Source: Enterobacter hormaechei ATCC 49162 (lineage in GTDB: Bacteria; Pseudomonadota; Gammaproteobacteria; Enterobacterales; Enterobacteriaceae). From it: 64,000 bases of DNA. Below the pieces are notes generated by a model. That model saw nothing but the letters and a program-made list of their open reading frames with translations. It was not told the origin of the DNA and searched no databases. The position numbers and the translations under genes were made by a program. Shown in pieces: positions 15,960 through 27,062 of the stretch. Each line of letters begins with the position of its first letter. Within the stretch, counting starts at the first letter, position 1. The stretch spans positions 1,922,001 to 1,986,000 of the forward strand of contig NZ_MKEQ01000001.1 of the NCBI RefSeq assembly GCF_001875655.1, written 5' to 3'.

Positions 15960-17213
15960 TTACGCACGAATGGTATCATCACCGAAGCCGATCCACTTGT
16001 AGGTGGTCAGCGCTTCCAGCCCCATCGGACCACGGGCGTGCAGCTTCTGTGTGCTCACCGCCACCTCGGCGCCCAGACCAAACTGGCCGCCATCGGTGAA
16101 GCGCGTCGAGGCATTGACGTAAACCGCAGACGAATCCACTTCATTCACAAAACGATCGGCATTGCGCAAGGTGCGCGTCAGGATCGCATCAGAATGTTGG
16201 GTTCCGTGTTCACGAATATGCGCAATGGCGTCATCGAGATCCGCAACTACCTTCACGTTCAGATCCAGCGACAAATACTCATCGTCGTACTGCTCCGCGT
16301 TAACCGGAACGACCTTCGCCGGACCGTCTTTCAGCAGCGCGAGAGCCTTGTCGTCCGCATGCAGCGTGACGCCGCTTTCCGCCATCTGCTTGCTCAGCGC
16401 TGGCAGGAAGGTACTGGCGATGCCCTGATGCACCAGCAGCGTTTCTACCGTATTACAGGTGCTTGGGCGCTGGGTTTTAGCGTTGACGATAATCTTCAGC
16501 GCAGGTTCGATCTCCGCGGTGTCATCCACCACGATGTGGCATACGCCAATCCCGCCGGTAATGACCGGAATGGTGGATTGCTCACGGCACAGCTTGTGCA
16601 AACCCGCGCCGCCGCGTGGTATCAGCATGTCGATGTATTTGTCCATGCGCAGCATCTCGTTGACCAGCGCACGGTCGGGACTTTCAATCGCCTGCACGGC
16701 CCCCGCCGGTAAACCACACTCCTCCAGCGCCTGCTGAATGACGTTTACCGTCGCGGCATTGGTGCGCCAGGTCTCTTTCCCGCCACGTAAAATAGCGGCG
16801 TTACCGGTTTTCAGGCACAGGGAGGCGACATCCACCGTCACGTTTGGACGCGCTTCGTAAATCACCCCAATGACGCCGAGCGGCACGCGACGACGCTCAA
16901 GACGTAACCCGCTGTCGAGCACCCCACCGTCAATCACCTGCCCTACCGGGTCGGCGAGGTTGCACACCTGACGAACGTCGTCGGCGATACCTTTCAGACG
17001 CGCCGGGGTGAGCGCCAGACGGTCGAGCATCGCTTCGCTCAAGCCGTTGCGACGCGCTTCCAGCAGATCCTGCTCGTTGGCGAGCAAAATTTCCTGCGAC
17101 TGCGATTCCAGATAATCAGCGATTTTTTCCAGCACGCGGTTTTTCTCGCGGCTGGAAAGGAGCGCCAGTTTATAAGAGGCGGCTTTCGCGGCTGCGCCCA
17201 TTTGTTCCAGCAT
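15960..17213 (-). CDS. proA: Gamma-glutamyl phosphate reductase ProA
   Basis: A 417-residue aldehyde-dehydrogenase-fold enzyme that reduces gamma-glutamyl phosphate to glutamate-5-semialdehyde with NADPH, the second step of proline synthesis. The catalytic cysteine is in [19 protein letters not shown], and the nucleotide region includes [13 protein letters not shown]. Length equals that of E. coli ProA. It follows proB by 11 bp on the same strand and is translated from the same message. thrW lies downstream. Confidence 0.97.
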   Translation of the reverse strand: MLEQMGAAAKAASYKLALLSSREKNRVLEKIADYLESQSQEILLANEQDLLEARRNGLSEAMLDRLALTPARLKGIADDVRQVCNLADPVGQVIDGGVLDSGLRLERRRVPLGVIGVIYEARPNVTVDVASLCLKTGNAAILRGGKETWRTNAATVNVIQQALEECGLPAGAVQAIESPDRALVNEMLRMDKYIDMLIPRGGAGLHKLCREQSTIPVITGGIGVCHIVVDDTAEIEPALKIIVNAKTQRPSTCNTVETLLVHQGIASTFLPALSKQMAESGVTLHADDKALALLKDGPAKVVPVNAEQYDDEYLSLDLNVKVVADLDDAIAHIREHGTQHSDAILTRTLRNADRFVNEVDSSAVYVNASTRFTDGGQFGLGAEVAVSTQKLHARGPMGLEALTTYKWIGFGDDTIRA

Positions 17214-17224
17214 GTTCTGGCTCC

Positions 17225-18328
17225 TTAACGAATAATCATGTCGTCGCGATGCACGGCAACCGGGCCATATTCATAGCCCAGGATGGCGTCGATCTGCTGG
17301 GAATGGTGGCCAGCAATCCGACGCAGCGCGTCGCTGTTATAACGACTTACGCCATGAGCGATGTCGCGACCTTCAAGGTTACGGATTCGGATCACTTCAC
17401 CACGCGAGAAGTTGCCTGTCACGCTTTTAATTCCTTTTGGAAGCAATGAGCTTCCTCTTTCCAGAATAGCGGCGGTCGCGCCTTCATCCACGGTCAGTTC
17501 GCCAGCCGGGGGCGCGCCAAAGATCCAGCGTTTACGGTTTTCCAGCGGGGATTCCTGGGCGTGGAAGCGCGTGCCCACAGAGAGGCCCTCCATCACATCA
17601 CCTATCACGCCCGGACGGCTGCCCGCGGCTATGATAGTGTCGATACCGGCCCGGCACGCCACGTCCGCGGCCTGTAGCTTGGTGCCCATACCACCTGTCC
17701 CCAGACCAGAGACGCTGTCACCCGCGATGGCGCGCAGCGCATCATCAATGCCGTGAACGTCTTTGATCAGTTCAGCCTGTGGATTGGAACGCGGATCAGC
17801 GGTAAACAGCCCCTGCTGATCGGTCAGAAGCAGCAGCTTATCGGCCCCTGCCAGAATCGCCGCCAGCGCAGAGAGGTTATCGTTATCGCCCACTTTGATT
17901 TCAGCGGTGGCAACAGCGTCGTTTTCGTTGATGACCGGAACGATATTGTTATCCAGCAGCGCGCGCAGCGTATCGCGGGCGTTCAGGAAACGTTCTCTGT
18001 CTTCCATATCCGCGCGCGTCAGCAGCATCTGCCCGACATGAATGCCGTAGATGGAGAACAGTTGCTCCCAGAGCTGGATGAGTCGGCTTTGTCCCACGGC
18101 GGCCAGCAGCTGTTTGGAGGCGATCGTCGCGGGGAGTTCGGGGTAGCCCAGGTGTTCACGCCCGGCGGCAATCGCCCCGGAGGTCACAATTACAATACGA
18201 TGCCCAGCGGCATGCAACTGAGCGCACTGACGTACAAGCTCAACAATATGGGCACGATTCAGGCGGCGCGATCCGCCCGTTAACACACTGGTACCGAGTT
18301 TTACCACCAGCGTCTGGCTGTCACTCAT
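17225..18328 (-). CDS. proB: Glutamate 5-kinase ProB
   Basis: A 367-residue amino-acid kinase that phosphorylates glutamate, the committed and proline-inhibited step of proline synthesis. The kinase domain begins [12 protein letters not shown] (residues 8-19) and includes [21 protein letters not shown] and [12 protein letters not shown]. The C-terminal third is a PUA domain (from about residue 275). Length matches the E. coli enzyme. It is the first gene of proBA and is divergent from phoE. Confidence 0.97.
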   Translation of the reverse strand: MSDSQTLVVKLGTSVLTGGSRRLNRAHIVELVRQCAQLHAAGHRIVIVTSGAIAAGREHLGYPELPATIASKQLLAAVGQSRLIQLWEQLFSIYGIHVGQMLLTRADMEDRERFLNARDTLRALLDNNIVPVINENDAVATAEIKVGDNDNLSALAAILAGADKLLLLTDQQGLFTADPRSNPQAELIKDVHGIDDALRAIAGDSVSGLGTGGMGTKLQAADVACRAGIDTIIAAGSRPGVIGDVMEGLSVGTRFHAQESPLENRKRWIFGAPPAGELTVDEGATAAILERGSSLLPKGIKSVTGNFSRGEVIRIRNLEGRDIAHGVSRYNSDALRRIAGHHSQQIDAILGYEYGPVAVHRDDMIIR

Positions 18329-18633
18329 GATTCTCTGCCGTTCAACAATAAGGGAAAATGATGTCAGTCAGACGTTTTAGCAGGTGTCAGCCCCGTTGCC
18401 AACTGCCTTAGCACCTGACCCGTCACTTTGTTGCGCGGGATCAGGAAGCGTAGCGGCAGATTTTGACAATTTTATTACCGAAAAATTAAAACATACTTTT
18501 TTAGACATATTCTTACTTTGTCATAAAACTTTCACCCACGAACGATAAAACCCTTCCTGTTTTTCACGGGGTAATAAGCCGAATCTTATTGCTCAGCGAA
18601 TATTAGCGCGTTTTTATAAAATCAGGATTGAAA
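18329..18633. promoter_or_regulatory. proB/phoE divergent promoter region
   Basis: About 305 bp without a confirmed gene. The phoE side contains a Pho box (listed separately). The proB side contains a potential leader hairpin, CAGGTG (18381-18386) pairing with CACCTG (18412-18417), and a start-less open stretch on the minus strand ending at 18364. An AT-rich block at about 18465-18530 probably carries both promoters. Confidence 0.5.
18518..18535 (+). promoter_or_regulatory. Pho box upstream of phoE
   Basis: TTGTCATAAAACTTTCAC is a close match to the PhoB-binding consensus of two CTGTCAT-type repeats separated by 4 bp. It lies about 100 bp before the phoE start, as expected for phosphate-starvation control. 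Confidence 0.75.
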
Positions 18634-19686
18634 ATGAAAAAGAGCACTCTGGCATTAGTGGTAATGGGCGTAGTTGCTTCAGCATCTGTTCACGCAGCAG
18701 AAGTTTATAATAAAAACGGTAATAAACTGGATGTGTACGGCAAAGTAAAAGCAATGCACTATCTCAGTGATGATGATGCTAAGGATGGTGACCAGACTTA
18801 CGTTCGTTTCGGCTTTAAGGGTGAAACGCAGATTAACGATCAGCTGACGGGCTACGGACGTTGGGAAGCTGAGTTCGCAGGTAACAAAGCTGAGAGCGAT
18901 TCTTCTCAAAAAACACGTCTGGCATTTGCTGGTCTGAAACTGAAAGACTTCGGCTCTCTGGATTATGGCCGTAACCTGGGCGCGCTGTATGACGTCGCCG
19001 CCTGGACCGATATGTTCCCTGAGTTCGGCGGTGACGGCCTGGCACAGACCGATAACTTTATGACGAAACGCGCTTCCGGTCTGGCCACATACCGTAATAC
19101 CGATTTCTTTGGCCTGGTTGACGGTCTGAATATGACCCTGCAATACCAGGGCAAAAATGAAAACCGTGACGTGAAGAAGCAAAACGGTGACGGTTTCGGT
19201 ACGTCCCTGAGCTATGACTTCGGCGGCAGCGATTTCTCTGTGATTGGTGCGTATGCCAGCTCCGATCGCACCAACGAGCAAAACCTTCAGGCGCGCGGGG
19301 AAGGTAAAAAAGCAGAAGGCTGGGCAACCGGTTTGAAATATGATGCCAACGATATTTATCTGGCCACTATCTATTCCGAAACCCGCAATATGGCCCCTAT
19401 TTCCGGCGGCTTTGCAAATAAAGCGCAAAACTTCGAAGTGGTCGCGCAATATCAGTTTGACTTTGGTCTGCGTCCATCTGTGGGTTACGTGCAGTCTAAA
19501 GGCAAAGATATCGAAGGTATCGGCGATGAAGATATCGTGAAATACATCGACGTAGGTGCGACATATTATTTCAACAAAAATATGTCTGCGTTTGTTGATT
19601 ATAAAATCAACCAGATCGATGACGATAATAAACTGGGCGTAAGCAGCGATGATATCGTTGCGCTGGGCTTGACCTATCAGTTCTGA
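18634..19686 (+). CDS. phoE: Outer membrane phosphoporin PhoE
   Basis: A 350-residue general porin with signal peptide [21 protein letters not shown] (cleavage before AEVYNK), a 16-strand beta-barrel pattern and the terminal aromatic LTYQF needed for outer-membrane assembly. PhoE forms a trimeric anion-preferring pore induced by phosphate starvation; the lysine-rich motifs and the upstream Pho box fit PhoE rather than OmpC or OmpF. The ATG at 18634 gives the canonical signal peptide; a TTG two codons upstream is not needed. Its position beside proB is the same as in E. coli. Confidence 0.95.
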   Translation: MKKSTLALVVMGVVASASVHAAEVYNKNGNKLDVYGKVKAMHYLSDDDAKDGDQTYVRFGFKGETQINDQLTGYGRWEAEFAGNKAESDSSQKTRLAFAGLKLKDFGSLDYGRNLGALYDVAAWTDMFPEFGGDGLAQTDNFMTKRASGLATYRNTDFFGLVDGLNMTLQYQGKNENRDVKKQNGDGFGTSLSYDFGGSDFSVIGAYASSDRTNEQNLQARGEGKKAEGWATGLKYDANDIYLATIYSETRNMAPISGGFANKAQNFEVVAQYQFDFGLRPSVGYVQSKGKDIEGIGDEDIVKYIDVGATYYFNKNMSAFVDYKINQIDDDNKLGVSSDDIVALGLTYQF

Positions 19687-19703
19687 TGCTGTGGTAATAA
19701 AAA

Positions 19704-19725
19704 AACCGGCCCGGCCGGTTTTTTT
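19704..19725 (+). terminator. Intrinsic terminator of phoE
   Basis: The GC-rich palindrome AACCGGCCCGGCCGGTT is followed by seven Ts and preceded by an A-run, so it could also act on leftward transcripts. Confidence 0.85.
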
Positions 19726-19805
19726 GTGCCCGGTGACGCTGCGCTTACCGGGCCTACAGGACAGTACATTTTGCAGGCCGGGTAAGGCGTAGCCGCCACC
19801 CGGCG
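19726..19805. repeat. Paired REP-like elements (BIME) between phoE and crl
   Basis: Two REP-like hairpins lie in opposite orientation: GCCCGGTGACGCTGCGCTTACCG from about 19728 and GCCGGGTAAGGCGTAGCCGCC from about 19777. They form a short BIME between convergent genes. Confidence 0.7.
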
Positions 19806-19816
19806 CAGTGACATCA

Positions 19817-20218
19817 TCAGGCCCTTAACTTCACCGCTTCGCTGGAAAAATCGTCCGCAGGTTCCAGCTTCAGATCCAGCGTTGCCAGCAGGTCACGTGC
19901 TTTGCCGTGAAATTCTTTTAGCGTATGCTCCAGACGATCAATCACTTCCTGATCTTTGATGCTCGTCGCCTGCCAGTGCCCGTCTTTATTAAACAGGCCA
20001 AACTGATAGCTATAGGTAAAACGGTTTTCCTGTGCTTCCATTTCCATCCACCAGCCCCAGAACTCGCGTTTTTCGGGTGCAGGCTTCACGTTGACGCAAA
20101 CAGCCAGGCAGTCGAAAAAAAAGCGATTCTCTTCACACTGCTCTTCTCGAATATACGGGCCAAGAGCCATGAACTTCTTAATCAGTCTACTTTTCGGGTG
20201 TCCACTCGGTAACGTCAT
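19817..20218 (-). CDS. crl: Sigma-S factor-binding protein Crl
   Basis: A 133-residue protein matching Crl in length and in the segments [24 protein letters not shown] and [14 protein letters not shown]. Crl binds sigma S and promotes its assembly with core RNA polymerase, boosting curli and stationary-phase genes at low temperature. It is a single gene convergent with phoE, with frsA upstream on the same strand, as in E. coli. Confidence 0.96.
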   Translation of the reverse strand: MTLPSGHPKSRLIKKFMALGPYIREEQCEENRFFFDCLAVCVNVKPAPEKREFWGWWMEMEAQENRFTYSYQFGLFNKDGHWQATSIKDQEVIDRLEHTLKEFHGKARDLLATLDLKLEPADDFSSEAVKLRA

Positions 20219-20274
20219 TGCGATCTCCTTTTGTGAAGCACTGTTTTACCAAACCAACGAAATTTAGCAAACTA

Positions 20275-21519
20275 TTAACACAATCTCTTCGTGATCCAGC
20301 GTGTAATCTCTTTAAGCGCTTTGTCAAAATTCTGGTACACGGGGCTGAACGGCACTTCAAGCAGTTTACCCTCCGCAGATGACGACGTGATTAAACGCGA
20401 CTCCTCTTCCGGGCTAAACGGATCGTTCTTCCAGAAACCGGACATCATCGGGGTTGGGCAACGGCGGCCAAGTAAGCCCTGCGTCTTTAATGAATAACGA
20501 TTAAGTTCAATGCGTAACGCTTCGTCTGAAGCATCATGCATGCCAAGTCGACTCGCCAACACGTCGAGATACATCTCAGGAACGCTCCCCTGACGCGCAG
20601 GATCGCTTAACAGAGCATGTACCACCGGGCCAAGACAGGCGACGGCCTTCAGGCGGGAAGATTCAAGGTAGGCCAGCCGTACCGCGACGTTAGCGCCAAA
20701 GCGGAAGCCAAACGCGCCTACCCGGGTGTGGTCAACCCAGGGGATATTCTCCAGCGCTTTTAATGCATGCTGGTGCAGCAGGCTGGAGTCTTGCGTAAGT
20801 TTCCATTTGGATGAAAAACCAATTGAAGGCATATCGAGCGTCAGCATGGCGATCCCTTTTGGGGCAAAGTAGCGCTCATACAGGCTGTAATAGTCGATTT
20901 GTAACGAGTCCAGCCCACCGCACATCAGAACTGTCGGGAACGGGCCTTCCCCCTCCGGCATGTGCAGGAATCCGGTCACCGGGCTGCCGCCGGGAATGGC
21001 GAACTCAATTTCACGCATCCGACCAGGCAGTCGCTGGGCGGCCTCCTCATAAGCCCGGTTTGCCAGCGCCTGCGCCTGCTCCGCCAGTTCGTCGCCTTTT
21101 AGATGCGGATAAGCAGCGATGCTGTACAGGTTTGCCGCATGCAGCCAGTGCTTGCCGCTGCGCGTAGCATCTTCTTCCTGGCTCGCTTTTTGCTGCCAAA
21201 GCATGGCCTGCTTTGACCATTCGTAGATCCAGTTTCCGCCACGGTAGCCCACCACCGTATCGTAGAGATCGCTGTCGGTGCGCTCAGACTCGCTCATTAC
21301 GATACGCGCCTGTACGTCGAGGATTTCACGCGGATCGATGCCGCGCCAGATCCACATCAGGCGGTTAATCATTCGATACCAGTGGGGCACGTTTTTACCA
21401 TCTAACGCTGACTGAACAGCAGGCATTGTCCCCGGATTAAACCGACGCACCAGCGTCGACGTTTCAGGGTGCTTGAAACGGGGTTTGAAGAGAGTTTCGG
21501 TGAGATTCGCCTGCGTCAT
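20275..21519 (-). CDS. frsA: Fermentation-respiration switch esterase FrsA
   Basis: A 414-residue alpha/beta-hydrolase of the FrsA/YafA family. The C-terminal half carries the hydrolase core: [19 protein letters not shown], the segment [22 protein letters not shown] in the nucleophile-elbow position, and a late [20 protein letters not shown]. The elbow reads GFRFGAN rather than a canonical GxSxG, as is usual for FrsA. E. coli FrsA was reported to bind unphosphorylated EIIA-Glc and influence mixed-acid fermentation; its enzymatic substrate is debated. Confidence 0.94.
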   Translation of the reverse strand: MTQANLTETLFKPRFKHPETSTLVRRFNPGTMPAVQSALDGKNVPHWYRMINRLMWIWRGIDPREILDVQARIVMSESERTDSDLYDTVVGYRGGNWIYEWSKQAMLWQQKASQEEDATRSGKHWLHAANLYSIAAYPHLKGDELAEQAQALANRAYEEAAQRLPGRMREIEFAIPGGSPVTGFLHMPEGEGPFPTVLMCGGLDSLQIDYYSLYERYFAPKGIAMLTLDMPSIGFSSKWKLTQDSSLLHQHALKALENIPWVDHTRVGAFGFRFGANVAVRLAYLESSRLKAVACLGPVVHALLSDPARQGSVPEMYLDVLASRLGMHDASDEALRIELNRYSLKTQGLLGRRCPTPMMSGFWKNDPFSPEEESRLITSSSAEGKLLEVPFSPVYQNFDKALKEITRWITKRLC

Positions 21520-21623
21520 TGCGTTGCCTCCATGGATACGTCATATGAAGACCATTGTAACGCGTGGCAGGCTAAAAAGAACAACGCCCGGCTTAACCGG
21601 GCGTGTAAAGTTACGTACTGAAA

Positions 21624-22082
21624 TTAACGACCAGAAATAGGTGGTACGAAGACCACGCCCATATCCCATGGCTGTTCAATCCAGGTATCCTGCGGGATAT
21701 CAATCACGTAATCATCAACCAGTGGGCGACCCGCAGGTTTCGCGAAGATAGTGACGAAGTGCGCTTTTGGATACATTTCGCGGATAGCGACCGCGGTACC
21801 GCCGGTGTCCACCAGATCGTCGATAACGATAAAGCCTTCACCGTCGCCTTCGGCGCGCTTCAGCACTTTCAGTTCACGCTGGTTATCGTGGTCATAGCTG
21901 GAGATACATACGGTATCGACATGACGAATACCCAGCTCACGTGCCAGCAGCGCCCCCGGTACCAGACCGCCACGGCTGACGGCAATAATGCCTTTCCACT
22001 GCTCGGAAGGCATCAGACGCGCAGCCAGTTTGCGTGCGTGAATCTGCAACATGTCCCAGGTGACGACGTATTTTTCGCTCAT
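21624..22082 (-). CDS. gpt: Xanthine-guanine phosphoribosyltransferase Gpt
   Basis: A 152-residue type I phosphoribosyltransferase. The PRPP-binding motif [14 protein letters not shown] is at about residues 83-96 and [19 protein letters not shown] near 33 corresponds to the PPi loop. It salvages guanine, xanthine and, less well, hypoxanthine to nucleotides at the inner membrane face. Length is identical to E. coli Gpt. It is transcribed divergently from pepD. Confidence 0.97.
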   Translation of the reverse strand: MSEKYVVTWDMLQIHARKLAARLMPSEQWKGIIAVSRGGLVPGALLARELGIRHVDTVCISSYDHDNQRELKVLKRAEGDGEGFIVIDDLVDTGGTAVAIREMYPKAHFVTIFAKPAGRPLVDDYVIDIPQDTWIEQPWDMGVVFVPPISGR

Positions 22083-22343
22083 GTGAAGTGTCCCAGCCTG
22101 TTTATATACGGCTTAAAAAGTGTTCGAGGGGGAAATAGGTTGCGCGAGATTATAGAGATCTGACGCACTAAAAACCAGTGTTACGCGCCATGAGCCTGAG
22201 TTTTTACATGCTTAATGCTACCAGCCACGGGAGAAAGTGGTATTCTCAGTTGCATCTCGCAAGCCCGTCTTGTGGTAACGATTAACCTGCTAACCCTGTG
22301 ACCTGCAACATTGTTTTGCAGCGCAACGACAAGGAGACCTATC

Positions 22344-23801
22344 GTGTCTGAACTGTCTCAATTATCTCCACAGCCGCTGTGGGATATTTTTGCCAAAATC
22401 TGCTCTATTCCGCACCCTTCCTATCACGAAGAACAACTTGCCGAACATATTATGGGTTGGGCGAAGGAAAAAGGTCTGCACGCTGAGCGCGACCAGGTTG
22501 GCAACATTCTGATCCGCAAACCTGCCACCGCAGGTATGGAAAACCGCAAGCCAGTGGTATTGCAGGCGCACCTGGACATGGTTCCGCAGAAAAACAACGA
22601 CACCGTTCACGACTTCACAAAAGACCCGATTCAACCGTACATCGACGGTGAGTGGGTAAAGGCGCGCGGCACAACGCTTGGCGCTGATAACGGCATTGGT
22701 ATGGCTTCCGCGCTGGCCGTGCTGGCTGACGACAGCGTTGAACACGGTCCGCTGGAAGTGCTGCTGACCATGACTGAAGAAGCGGGCATGGATGGGGCAT
22801 TTGGTCTCCAGGCGAACTGGCTGCAAGCAGACATTCTGATCAACACCGACTCCGAAGAAGAAGGTGAGATCTACATGGGCTGCGCGGGCGGGATCGATTT
22901 CATCTCAACCCTGCCGCTGTCCCGCGAAGCGATCCCTGCGGGGTTCGAGACCTTTAAGCTGACGCTGAAAGGGCTGAAAGGCGGTCACTCCGGCGGTGAT
23001 ATTCACCTGGGCCTGGGCAACGCCAACAAACTGCTGGCACGTTTCCTGGCGGGCCATGCCGCTGAACTGGATCTGCGCCTGGTGGACTTCAACGGCGGTA
23101 CGCTGCGTAACGCGATCCCTCGCGAAGCCTTCGCGACCGTGGCGGTGCCTGCGGCGAAAGCGGATGAACTGAAAAAACTCGCCAGCGTGTATCTGGATAT
23201 CCTGAAAAACGAACTGTCAGCCAAAGAGAAAAACCTGACTGTCGTGCTGGAGTCCGTAACAACGGATAAAGCCGCGCTGACTGCGCAGTCTCGTGACACG
23301 TTTGTTCAGCTGCTGAACGCAACGCCAAACGGCGTGATCCGCAATTCAGATGTCGCAAAAGGCGTGGTGGAAACCTCCCTGAACGTGGGCGTGGTGACCA
23401 TGGGCGACGACAGCGCAGAGATCATCTGCCTGATCCGCTCCCTGATCGACAGCGGTAAAGAGTACGTTGTGAGCATGCTGGAATCTCTGGGTACCCTGGC
23501 GGGCGCGAAAACGTCTGCAAAAGGTAGCTACCCGGGCTGGCAGCCGGATGCAAGTTCTCCGGTCATGGCACTGGTGCGTGAAACTTATCAGCGACTGTTC
23601 AACAGTACCCCGAACATTCAGGTTATTCACGCGGGTCTGGAGTGTGGTCTGTTCAAGAAACCGTATCCGGATATGGACATGGTCTCCATCGGGCCGACCA
23701 TCACCGGTCCACACTCTCCGGATGAGCAGGTTCACATTGAAAGCGTCGGTCATTACTGGACGCTGCTGACTGAATTGCTGAAAGCGATCCCTGCGAAGTA
23801 A
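22344..23801 (+). CDS. pepD: Aminoacyl-histidine dipeptidase PepD
   Basis: A 485-residue M20-family metallopeptidase (peptidase D, carnosinase-like). Metal-ligand motifs are VLQAHLDMVPQ (His 80 region), TLGADNGIGMA and TMTEEAGMDGAFGL, with a later HAGLECGLF. It cleaves Xaa-His and other dipeptides in the cytoplasm. The start is GTG at 22344, preceded by AAGGAG, giving the exact E. coli length; an upstream ATG at 22311 adds 11 unrelated residues and is rejected. Confidence 0.96.
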   Translation: MSELSQLSPQPLWDIFAKICSIPHPSYHEEQLAEHIMGWAKEKGLHAERDQVGNILIRKPATAGMENRKPVVLQAHLDMVPQKNNDTVHDFTKDPIQPYIDGEWVKARGTTLGADNGIGMASALAVLADDSVEHGPLEVLLTMTEEAGMDGAFGLQANWLQADILINTDSEEEGEIYMGCAGGIDFISTLPLSREAIPAGFETFKLTLKGLKGGHSGGDIHLGLGNANKLLARFLAGHAAELDLRLVDFNGGTLRNAIPREAFATVAVPAAKADELKKLASVYLDILKNELSAKEKNLTVVLESVTTDKAALTAQSRDTFVQLLNATPNGVIRNSDVAKGVVETSLNVGVVTMGDDSAEIICLIRSLIDSGKEYVVSMLESLGTLAGAKTSAKGSYPGWQPDASSPVMALVRETYQRLFNSTPNIQVIHAGLECGLFKKPYPDMDMVSIGPTITGPHSPDEQVHIESVGHYWTLLTELLKAIPAK

Positions 23802-23812
23802 TTCCTCGTCTG

Positions 23813-23845
23813 TTGCCCGGTGTCGCTACGCTCACCGGGCCTACG
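23813..23845. repeat. REP-like hairpin between pepD and dinB
   Basis: The palindrome GCCCGGTGTCGCTACGCTCA continuing into CCGGGC lies between the convergent ends of pepD and dinB. Confidence 0.65.
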
Positions 23846-23856
23846 AGTAGCGTAAT

Positions 23857-24915
23857 CTACAGTCCCAGAACCAACTGACGCTCTAGCTGCGGATCCAGCA
23901 ATGTTACGTGCAGCCCCACCAGCCGGACGCCTCGCCCACCCCGCCGCTCTTCCCACGCCTTTTTCGCCGTCGCGATAAGATCCTCTTTGTTCAGACGCGG
24001 CCAGACATGCTCCTGCGTCGTCTGCTGAAAATCGTTAAATTTCAGTTTGATGCCTTGTCGGGCAATGAGCAGATCCGGTTTGATCTTCAGCAAACGTCGT
24101 TCAAGCTCAGGATAGAGCTGTTCCGTAATAATGGTTTCACACTCGGTCCAGTCATGAATATCTTCGCTGAGCGTGCGTTCAACCCCGACCGATTTACGCA
24201 GCCGTTCGTTGTTGACATCACGATCGTCAATACCCTGACTGCGTTCCCACAATACGCGGCCAAACTTGCCAAAACGCTTAAGCAGCAGCGCCAGATCGCT
24301 GCGCTGAACGTCTTCACAGGTGCGTAACCCCATACTTTCCAGCTTCGCGGCGGAGACTTTACCCACACCGGGAATTTTACTGAGCGGCAGCGTTTTTAAA
24401 AACGCCGGAACCTCTTCCGGGGTGATGACGTACTGGCCGTTGGGCTTGTTTAAATCGGAGGCGATTTTGGCAAGAAACTTTACCGGCGCAACGCCTGCCG
24501 ATGCCGTGAGATTCAGCTCGTTAAAAATAGTCTGGCGGATCTCCTGTGCCATCAGGGTGGCGGAGCCGTGGCAGTGCACGCTGTGGGTGACATCCAGATA
24601 GGCTTCATCCAGCGATAACGGTTCAATCAGGGAGGTGTAGCGGGAGAAGATCTCCCGAATGTGGCTCGACGCTTCTTTGTAGGCATCAAAACGTCCGGGC
24701 AAAAGAGTGAGATGCGGGCACAGTTTCAGCGCCATCGCGGTCGGCATGGCGCTGCGTACGCCAAATTTGCGTGCAGGGTAGTTGGCGGTGCTGATCACAC
24801 CGCGCTGAACGCGGCTGCCGCCAATGGCGATGGGAATATCCCGCAGCGCCGGGTTGTCACGCATCTCCACTGCGGCAAAAAAGCAGTCCATATCGACATG
24901 GATTATTTTGCGCAT
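23857..24915 (-). CDS. dinB: DNA polymerase IV DinB
   Basis: A 352-residue Y-family translesion polymerase (E. coli: 351). Catalytic acids are in [18 protein letters not shown] (D8) and [11 protein letters not shown] (D103/E104); the helix-hairpin-helix [15 protein letters not shown] follows. The C-terminus ends QLVLGL, matching a beta-clamp-binding motif. It makes -1 frameshifts and bypasses minor-groove adducts. A LexA box immediately upstream indicates SOS control. Confidence 0.97.
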   Translation of the reverse strand: MRKIIHVDMDCFFAAVEMRDNPALRDIPIAIGGSRVQRGVISTANYPARKFGVRSAMPTAMALKLCPHLTLLPGRFDAYKEASSHIREIFSRYTSLIEPLSLDEAYLDVTHSVHCHGSATLMAQEIRQTIFNELNLTASAGVAPVKFLAKIASDLNKPNGQYVITPEEVPAFLKTLPLSKIPGVGKVSAAKLESMGLRTCEDVQRSDLALLLKRFGKFGRVLWERSQGIDDRDVNNERLRKSVGVERTLSEDIHDWTECETIITEQLYPELERRLLKIKPDLLIARQGIKLKFNDFQQTTQEHVWPRLNKEDLIATAKKAWEERRGGRGVRLVGLHVTLLDPQLERQLVLGL

Positions 24916-24932
24916 AGTAAGCCCTCACTCTT

Positions 24933-24952
24933 TACTGGATAAGTATACAGTA
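24933..24952 (-). promoter_or_regulatory. LexA box of dinB
   Basis: TACTGGATAAGTATACAGTA fits the SOS consensus CTG-N10-CAG, with CTG at 24935-24937 and CAG at 24948-24950. It lies 18-37 bp upstream of the dinB start. Confidence 0.9.
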
Positions 24953-24986
24953 AAGAAATGAGGGTTGAGAAGTGTGCGTGGGAATT

Positions 24987-25015
24987 GTCGGGTAGCGGCT
25001 TTGCCTTACCCGACC
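24987..25015. repeat. REP-like hairpin between dinB and nqrM
   Basis: GTCGGGTAGCGGCTTTGCC continues into TTACCCGAC, forming a single inverted repeat downstream of nqrM. Confidence 0.6.
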
Positions 25016-25022
25016 TGGAAGA

Positions 25023-25223
25023 CTAAATAATGCGTTGCTGCTCGCGAGCCATCCGCTTTTTCCGTGCATCGCACGGCTCAGGGCAGTCACATACCTTTTC
25101 CATACCGATGGAAGAGATGCCTCCGCAGCTGCCCTGAATGCTTTTACGCTTGATGATCCAGCCTAAAGACATACCGAAGATCACCAGCACAAACACCGCA
25201 AAAGTCGCCAGAAAGGTCAGCAT
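25023..25223 (-). CDS. nqrM: Na+-NQR maturation factor NqrM
   Basis: A 66-residue small membrane protein: one N-terminal transmembrane helix (FLATFAVFVLVIFGMSLGW) followed by a cysteine-rich tail (C33, C45, C47 and C51 regions: GSCGGISSIG, KVCDCPEPC). NqrM (DUF539) is required for assembly of the Na+-NQR complex and is thought to deliver iron to the NqrD/NqrE membrane Fe centre. It follows nqrF after 2 bp, ending the operon. Confidence 0.9.
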   Translation of the reverse strand: MLTFLATFAVFVLVIFGMSLGWIIKRKSIQGSCGGISSIGMEKVCDCPEPCDARKKRMAREQQRII

Positions 25224-25225
25224 AA

Positions 25226-26449
25226 TCAGCCTCCGAAATCATCGAGCATGATGTTCTCATCTTCCACACCAAGATCTTTGAGCATCTTGATCACGGCGGC
25301 GTTCATCATTGGCGGACCGCACATATAAAACTCGCAGTCTTCCGGTGCCGGATGCTGTTTCAGGTAGTTTTCATACAGCACGTTGTGGATGAAGCCCGTA
25401 TAACCTGTCCAGTTATCTTCCGGCTGCGGATCGGATAGCGCCACATGGAAGGTAAAGTTAGGGTTATCACGCGCCAGTTGTTCAAACTCATCGTCGTAGA
25501 ACATTTCACGCAGTGAACGCGCCCCATACCAGAAGCTGATCTTACGCTTGCTGCCGAGTCGTTTGAGCTGGTCAAAGATATGCGAACGCATCGGCGCCAT
25601 ACCCGCACCACCGCCGATAAAGACCATTTCCGCGTCGGTATCTTTGGCAAAGAACTCACCGAACGGGCCAGAAATCGTCACTTTGTCGCCAGGCTTGAGA
25701 GACCAGATATACGACGACATCACGCCAGGCGGTGCATCAGGCACATTCGGCGGCGGAGTGGCGATACGCACGTTGAGCATAATAATGCCCTTTTCTTCCG
25801 GGTAGTTCGCCATGGAATAGGCGCGAAGCGCTGGCTCTTTAACCTCGGAAACAAAGCGGAAGAGGTTAAATTTATCCCAGTCTGCCCGGTACTCTTCAGG
25901 CACGTCGAAGTCGGCATACGCTACAGTGTGTGCCGGACAATCAATCTGAATATACCCGCCCGCGCGGAACGGGACGCTCTCCCCTTCAGGGACACGCAGC
26001 TTGAGCTCTTTAATGAACGTGGCTTTGTTATCGTTAGAGATAACTTCGCACTCCCATTTTTTCACGCCGAAGATCTCCTCCGGCAGCTCAATCTTCATGT
26101 TCTGGCGCACGGCGACCTGACACGCCAGACGGCATCCCTCTTTCGCTTCACGCTTCGTGATATGCGACAGTTCCGTTGGCAGAATATCACCGCCACCCTC
26201 TTTAACCTTCACACGGCACTGTCCACAGGAGCCACCGCCGCCACAAGCAGACGAGACAAATATCCCGTTGCCGGAGAGGGTGTTGAGCAGCTTATCCCCT
26301 GCCGGGGTACGGATCTGGTTCTGTGGATCATCATTGATATCAATGATCACATCCCCGGAATTGACCAGCTTCGCACGCGCCGCCAGGATCAGCCCTGACA
26401 GCACCAGTACTATCAGCGTGAACATCACCACGCCAAGAATAATTTCCAT
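25226..26449 (-). CDS. nqrF: Na+-translocating NADH:quinone reductase subunit F
   Basis: A 407-residue electron-entry subunit. Residues 1-25 form a membrane anchor; the ferredoxin-like domain has cysteines C69, C75, C78 and C111 ([17 protein letters not shown]) for a 2Fe-2S cluster. The FAD site includes [11 protein letters not shown] and the NADH site [12 protein letters not shown], near residue 285. It oxidises NADH on the cytoplasmic side and feeds electrons into the Na+-pumping chain. Confidence 0.96.
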   Translation of the reverse strand: MEIILGVVMFTLIVLVLSGLILAARAKLVNSGDVIIDINDDPQNQIRTPAGDKLLNTLSGNGIFVSSACGGGGSCGQCRVKVKEGGGDILPTELSHITKREAKEGCRLACQVAVRQNMKIELPEEIFGVKKWECEVISNDNKATFIKELKLRVPEGESVPFRAGGYIQIDCPAHTVAYADFDVPEEYRADWDKFNLFRFVSEVKEPALRAYSMANYPEEKGIIMLNVRIATPPPNVPDAPPGVMSSYIWSLKPGDKVTISGPFGEFFAKDTDAEMVFIGGGAGMAPMRSHIFDQLKRLGSKRKISFWYGARSLREMFYDDEFEQLARDNPNFTFHVALSDPQPEDNWTGYTGFIHNVLYENYLKQHPAPEDCEFYMCGPPMMNAAVIKMLKDLGVEDENIMLDDFGG

Positions 26450-26459
26450 CTGTTAGCCC

Positions 26460-27056
26460 TTATAGCTGCACACCGGAGAAGGACATAAAGCCCAACGCCA
26501 TCAGGCCGGTGGTGATAAAGGTGATCCCTAAGCCACGAAGACCCGCAGGCACGTTGGCATATTTCATTTTTTCACGGATCCCCGCCATGGTGACAATCGC
26601 CAGCATCCAGCCGATACCGGAACCGAAACCATACACAACCGATTCACTGAAGTTGTAATCGCGCTGAACCATAAACGAGACGCCACCGAAAATGGCGCAG
26701 TTCACCGCGATCAGCGGCAGGAAGATCCCCAGCGCGTTGTACAGCGACGGGAAATACTTATCGAGGATCATCTCCAGGATTTGCACCAGCGCCGCAATCA
26801 CCCCGATGAAGGTGATGAAGTTCAGGAAGCTGAGATCAATCCCCTCCACCAGCGCGCTGTCCCGCAGCACGAAGTTGAACACCAGGTTGTTAATCGGAAC
26901 GGAAAGCCCCAGCACAACGGTGACCGCCACCCCGAGACCAAATGCCGTCGAGACCTTTTTAGAAACGGCAAGGAATGTACACATGCCAAGGAAGAAGGCG
27001 AGCGCCATGTTTTCAACAAACACCGCGCGCACAAATAAACTCAGGTAATGAGCCAT
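26460..27056 (-). CDS. nqrE: Na+-translocating NADH:quinone reductase subunit E
   Basis: A 198-residue integral membrane subunit with six predicted helices, of the NqrE/RnfA family. Conserved cysteines occur in [10 protein letters not shown] and VNCAIFGG, which with NqrD hold a membrane iron centre. It lies 10 bp upstream of nqrF and 6 bp downstream of nqrD, in the same operon. Confidence 0.95.
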   Translation of the reverse strand: MAHYLSLFVRAVFVENMALAFFLGMCTFLAVSKKVSTAFGLGVAVTVVLGLSVPINNLVFNFVLRDSALVEGIDLSFLNFITFIGVIAALVQILEMILDKYFPSLYNALGIFLPLIAVNCAIFGGVSFMVQRDYNFSESVVYGFGSGIGWMLAIVTMAGIREKMKYANVPAGLRGLGITFITTGLMALGFMSFSGVQL

Positions 27057-27062
27057 TGTCGG

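Noticed and set aside
15903..16712. 269-codon open frame antisense to proA
   Set aside because: proA is certain; the antisense product is rich in Arg, Gln and His, as usual for shadows, and resembles no family.
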